64,000 nt of DNA from Alphaproteobacteria bacterium (lineage in GTDB: Bacteria; Pseudomonadota; Alphaproteobacteria; CACIAM-22H2). The DNA lies in NCBI GenBank assembly GCA_016124335.1, contig WGNX01000003.1:70747-134746 (forward strand), written 5' to 3'. Shown here one piece after another: positions 61,694 to 64,000 of this stretch; the first letter of the stretch is position 1, and each line of letters begins with the position of its first letter. Under the pieces are notes generated by a model that was not told the DNA's origin, searched no databases, and worked only from the letters and a program-made list of their open reading frames with translations. Position numbers and translations under genes: made by a program.

Positions 61694-61983
61694 CGAGGAC
61701 CTTGGGACTCGGCCGCACGCGCGAGCCGGATCTCGATCCGCTCGAGCGTCCGCCAGATTGCCGCCAGGATGAAGAAACCGCCCAGACCCAGCAGCATCGT
61801 GAACACGATGCCGACCGCCGCCAGCAGGAAGGCGCCGGGCTGCCGGAGCAGGCTGCCGTCGAGCAGGAGGCCCGCCAGCATGAATGCCACGCCCGTCAGC
61901 ACCACGATCGCGACGATCTTGAACGCGCCCACGGCCCAGCCTGCGAGTCGCACTTCCAGTCCGTTGTGCCCGATATTTTCCAT
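61690..61983 (-). CDS. Two-helix membrane protein paired with the WYL-TerB protein
   Basis: 97 residues from ATG 61983. Two strong hydrophobic helices (LAGWAVGAFKIVAIVVLTGVAFMLAGLLL and GAFLLAAVGIVFTMLLGLGGFFILAAIW) and a short basic C-terminal tail (RTLERIEIRLARAAE). It overlaps the WYL-TerB start by four bases, so the two are translated together. No signal for any enzyme. A membrane partner beside a sensor-like protein recalls exclusion systems such as RexAB; that is inference. Confidence 0.65.
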   Translation of the reverse strand: MENIGHNGLEVRLAGWAVGAFKIVAIVVLTGVAFMLAGLLLDGSLLRQPGAFLLAAVGIVFTMLLGLGGFFILAAIWRTLERIEIRLARAAESQGPR

Positions 61984-62052
61984 GTGACCTCCCCGGCTGG
62001 CGTGAAGTCTTCCAGAGGCGGCGAGCGCCGGCAAGTACCCGCGAAAGTCGAA

Positions 62053-62127
62053 GTTTCACTGATTATTTGCTGAAATTTTCTGTTGCTGAAATTTCATATT
62101 GACTGACATTTCAGCTACGCTTATGTT
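62053..62127. promoter_or_regulatory. Second operator cluster and rightward early promoter
   Basis: TTGCTGAAATTTT (62067-62079) and TTGCTGAAATTTC (62083-62095) are direct copies 16 bases apart; CATTTCAGC (62107-62115) is the inverse orientation. The rightward promoter is TTGACT (62099-62104), a 17-base spacer, TATGTT (62122-62127). TTGACTGA matches the -35 block of the Cro promoter. The inverted TTTCAGC lies between -35 and -10, so repressor binding would block it. Confidence 0.7.
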
Positions 62128-62167
62128 TCTCCGCACACGCCGATCCCCGGCACGCGGAGAGACACCG

Positions 62168-62404
62168 ATGTCCCAGCCCCACACCGAAACCCTCGACACC
62201 CCCCGCAACTATGTCGGCCGGCCGCGCACGATGGCCAGCCGGCGCGCCGACATGGTCGCCGCGCTCGTCCGCCTTCGCCAGGAGACCGGCAGCGCGTCCG
62301 AGGACGACCTGAAGCGCGCGGGCTTCTCGGCCGCCGAGATCGACGCGCTGGGCGACGAGGCCCGCACCGAAGCCGCCGCGCTGATCCGCAAGGCGGGGCG
62401 CTGA
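62168..62404 (+). CDS. Small phage early protein
   Basis: 78 residues from ATG 62168 with GGAGAG upstream. SQPHTETLDTPRNYVGRPRTMASRRADMVAALVRLRQETGSASEDDLKRAGFSAAEIDALGDEARTEAAAL. A helix-turn-helix-like helical region without known family. First gene of the rightward early operon. A T-G-A-T-G junction links it to the next gene. Confidence 0.65.
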   Translation: MSQPHTETLDTPRNYVGRPRTMASRRADMVAALVRLRQETGSASEDDLKRAGFSAAEIDALGDEARTEAAALIRKAGR

Positions 62405-62766
62405 TGGAAACCCTGTCCGTGCGCGCGACGCCCGCACCCCCGGTCGCGCCGGTCGCGCGCCCGGTCGCCTATCCCGACCGTTCGCACCGTACCTGCGCCG
62501 AATGGAAGGGCGAGCCCGTCGCCTGCCCGGATCTCGGGGACCGGCTGTCGCGCCTGATGGTGCGCCGGGCCTGCGGGGTGAAGCTCGAGGCGCTCGGCCG
62601 CGAGTTCAACCTCTCGGTCGACCAGCTGCGCGCGCTGTTCGACCGCCACGGCGAGCCGCCCTATTTCGCCGGCCGCGACCAGGTCGTCATGTCGCAGGCC
62701 ACGCGACCGCTGTCGGCCTATCCGCCCGCCCCGACGCACGCAGCCGCCACGCACCCGCGGGACTGA
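62404..62766 (+). CDS. Phage early protein with possible HTH
   Basis: 120 residues. DRLSRLMVRRACGVKLEALGREFNLSVDQLRALFDRHGEPPYF looks like a small helix-turn-helix (L-x-x-L-x-x-x-F-x-L-S-x-x-x-L-R). Proline-rich ends flank it. Its role is unknown; it may act on transcription of the rightward operon. Confidence 0.6.
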   Translation: METLSVRATPAPPVAPVARPVAYPDRSHRTCAEWKGEPVACPDLGDRLSRLMVRRACGVKLEALGREFNLSVDQLRALFDRHGEPPYFAGRDQVVMSQATRPLSAYPPAPTHAAATHPRD

Positions 62767-62771
62767 GCCGC

Positions 62772-62903
62772 ATGCTCCGCCCCTTCCGCGCGTGGCTGCT
62801 GCGTCGGCGCAAGATGATCGTCTCGACGATCGCGCCCATGCAGTCCGGCAATCTCTTCGAGCGCTGCGCCAACGCCGCCGGCTGGCTGACGGGGGCGCGA
62901 TGA
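62772..62903 (+). CDS. 43-residue phage protein
   Basis: ATG 62772 reads MLRPFRAWLLRRRKMIVSTIAPMQSGNLFERCANAAGWLTGAR. A basic amphipathic N-terminal segment. It fills the gap between two coupled genes and overlaps the next start by four bases (ATGA), which supports translation. No family known. Confidence 0.5.
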   Translation: MLRPFRAWLLRRRKMIVSTIAPMQSGNLFERCANAAGWLTGAR

Positions 62904-63562
62904 CGGCCCTCCTCGCGACCGGCGGCGAGCACGCCAATCTTGCCCGCAAGGCCCGCATGGCGACGTGGCGGGGCCGCTCGATCGCGCTCACCGATCCGCG
63001 CCCGGCCGACATCGACCTGATCGAGCTGTGCGAGGCGCTGTCGGGCATGCCCCGCTACAACAACCATCGCCGTTCCCCGTGGGATGTCGGTCAGCATTCG
63101 CTGCTGGCCGACCATCTCGCCTCGATCCCGGCTTTGTGCCCGGAACCCGCCGCGCGGCCCTACGTGCTGCTGCACGACGCGCACGAGGCCTATATCGGCG
63201 ACCAGACGACGCCCCAGCAGGTCGCCTTCGACCTCGAGCTGCGCGCGCTCTACCCGGCCCTGCCGGCCGATGCCTTCCGCCAGGCGCGCCACGCGCTCGC
63301 CGGGCGCTGGGATGCCGCGATCCACAAGCGGTTCGGTCTCGAATGGCCCGCGCCGGCGGAATTCTCGCGCATCGTCGCGCGCATCGACCGCTTCGCCCTC
63401 GTCGTCGAGGTCCGCGACGGCTTCGAGACCCCGGCCGATTTCGGGGTCTCGCGCGACGAGATCGAGGCCGCCAACCGTCTCCACCCCGCCGCCCTGCGCC
63501 CCGTGCCGTCGATGGTGACGATCGACCGGCTGTGGCGACGCTTCCGCCAGGTGCTCCCGTGA
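62900..63562 (+). CDS. HD-domain phosphohydrolase
   Basis: 220 residues. RYNNHRRSPWDVGQHSLLADHLASI carries a metal-binding His, and LLHDAHEAYIGD the HD pair (His-Asp) with the conserved E; later NRLHPAAL and a final His/Asp set. The arrangement HxxxH, HD, E, D resembles YfbR-type dNTP phosphohydrolases (5'-deoxynucleotidase). A phage copy would adjust the nucleotide pool. It is coupled to the preceding small gene by ATGA. Confidence 0.85.
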   Translation: MTALLATGGEHANLARKARMATWRGRSIALTDPRPADIDLIELCEALSGMPRYNNHRRSPWDVGQHSLLADHLASIPALCPEPAARPYVLLHDAHEAYIGDQTTPQQVAFDLELRALYPALPADAFRQARHALAGRWDAAIHKRFGLEWPAPAEFSRIVARIDRFALVVEVRDGFETPADFGVSRDEIEAANRLHPAALRPVPSMVTIDRLWRRFRQVLP

Positions 63563-63855
63563 CTGTTCCTCGCGAAACAAGTTTCCACGGAAACGACACG
63601 CCGCCCGGACCGCTGCGCCGCGACGGGGCCGACTGGACCGCATGGGAAGATCTGCAGCTGACCGCACGCCGCGCGAACGGGCAGAGCTTCGCCGAGCTGG
63701 CCGCCCTGCTCGGCCGCACCGAACGCGCCTGCCGCAAGCACGCCTTCAAGATCGGCGCGGTCAAGGCGTCGCGCGCCACGCGCGAGAAGGCCGCGCGAGG
63801 CGACCAGGCGCTGCTCGACCGGCTGCAGGCGGCGGAGGCCAACCAAGGTGAATGA
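63559..63855 (+). CDS. Small Myb/SANT-like DNA-binding protein
   Basis: 98 residues from GTG 63559, overlapping the hydrolase stop (GTGA). [53 protein letters not shown] has the W-x(2)-W/E-D, L, I/F spacing of a SANT/Myb-type helix-turn-helix. It resembles the DNA-binding half of GcrA-type proteins in general layout but lacks their signature. It overlaps the GapR-like start by eight bases. Confidence 0.65.
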   Translation: MTVPRETSFHGNDTPPGPLRRDGADWTAWEDLQLTARRANGQSFAELAALLGRTERACRKHAFKIGAVKASRATREKAARGDQALLDRLQAAEANQGE

Positions 63856-64000
63856 CCGCCCCTCCCCGCCGCCGCCGGTCGACAACAGCGGCATCGCCGC
63901 GGCCAAGCTGCGCAGCTTCGTCGAACGGATCGAACGGCTGGAAACCGAGAAGGCGGACCTCGGGGCGGATATCCGCGAGGTCTATCAGGAATCGAAGTCG
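63848..64000 (+). CDS. GapR-like nucleoid-associated protein (DUF2312), truncated by the window edge
   Basis: 51 codons visible from GTG 63848 (ATG 63852 is in another frame). [39 protein letters not shown] is the DUF2312/GapR N-terminal helix; the [25 protein letters not shown] pattern is diagnostic. GapR binds overtwisted, AT-rich DNA and supports replication and chromosome organisation in Caulobacter. The cellular copy is normally elsewhere, so this is an extra phage-borne version. About 35-40 C-terminal residues lie outside the window. Confidence 0.85.
   Translation, partial: MNDRPSPPPPVDNSGIAAAKLRSFVERIERLETEKADLGADIREVYQESKS

Larger units (their letters stand above)
29420..64000. mobile_element. 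Siphovirus-type (HK97-like) prophage, right end outside the window
   Basis: From the 3' side of tRNA-Thr to the right edge nearly every gene is phage-derived: lysis, tail, head, packaging, replication, and a cI/cro immunity region. The late genes run right to left on the minus strand in the order terS, terL, portal, protease, capsid, connectors, tail tube, frameshifted chaperone, tape measure, tip, fibre, lysis, which is the reverse-strand image of a typical lambda/HK97 layout. All key structural genes are intact and uninterrupted, so the prophage may be functional. No integrase, excisionase or attR is visible; they should lie to the right. The exact left boundary is inferred, not proven. Confidence 0.9.

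Noticed and set aside
29420..64000. Integrase, transposase or insertion sequence in the prophage
   Set aside because: I looked for tyrosine or serine recombinase and DDE motifs on both strands and found none in the window.

Overview
The window is high-GC DNA from an alphaproteobacterium. The evidence is the gene order murA-DUF2948-hisG-hisD-UPF0262-phosphatase-infA-maf-RNase E/G-yacG, a single-subunit rpoH with an alphaproteobacterial heat-shock style promoter, and prophage homologues of GcrA and GapR. A Rhodospirillales-like host is my best guess, but the sequence alone does not settle the order. Bases 1 to about 29.4 kb look like ordinary chromosome; about 29.42 kb to the right edge is most of a siphovirus-type prophage that continues beyond the window.

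Chromosomal part. The left edge holds the start of a LivH permease, an NtrC-type response regulator with altered GAFTGA and Walker B motifs, a GNAT acetyltransferase, rpoH, an aldo/keto reductase, a lone fliG, a MarR regulator with a clear operator/promoter, a TPR glycosyltransferase of the O-GlcNAc transferase type, and tRNA-Phe. From 16.4 kb back to 8.8 kb runs the conserved minus-strand block (murA, DUF2948, short-form hisG, hisD, UPF0262, small phosphatase, infA, maf, short RNase E/G, yacG, TfoX-like). From 16.5 to 25.5 kb come a DUF924 protein, a divergent sulfur-linked pair (ETHE1/Blh-like metallo-hydrolase; rhodanese-DUF2892), a DNA glycosylase, a DUF2336 protein, and a three-gene molybdoenzyme operon best read as the cytoplasmic sulfite dehydrogenase SoeABC. 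An amidohydrolase diverges from leuA. The leuA leader encodes an 11-residue leucine-containing peptide followed by hairpins, an apparent attenuator. A small winged-helix-like protein and tRNA-Thr close the chromosomal part.

Prophage. Starting next to tRNA-Thr and reading leftward (minus strand) from the immunity region: Cro-like repressor, two small early genes, a GcrA-family regulator, a beta-class DNA methyltransferase, two unknowns, a P4-type helicase, HNH nuclease, TerS/TerL, portal, HK97 protease and capsid, head-tail connectors, tail tube, a tail assembly chaperone with a programmed -1 frameshift (A AAA AAC), tape measure, tail tip and fibre proteins, then lysis genes (LydA-type holin, GH19 endolysin, overlapping Rz/Rz1). 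Many neighbours overlap by ATGA or GTGA, so translation is probably coupled. The rightward arm (62.1 kb to the edge) carries small early genes, an HD phosphohydrolase and the start of a GapR (DUF2312) homologue. No integrase lies in the window; it is expected to the right.

The most notable feature is that one prophage carries homologues of host cell-cycle and chromosome factors: GcrA directly next to an adenine/cytosine-N4-type beta-class methyltransferase, plus GapR. The second is the immunity region: operator clusters with TTTCAGC half-sites and matching TTGACTGA promoters flank cI together with a convergent pair (WYL-TerB fusion plus small membrane protein). This pair sits where lambda carries rexAB and is a candidate exclusion or defence module.
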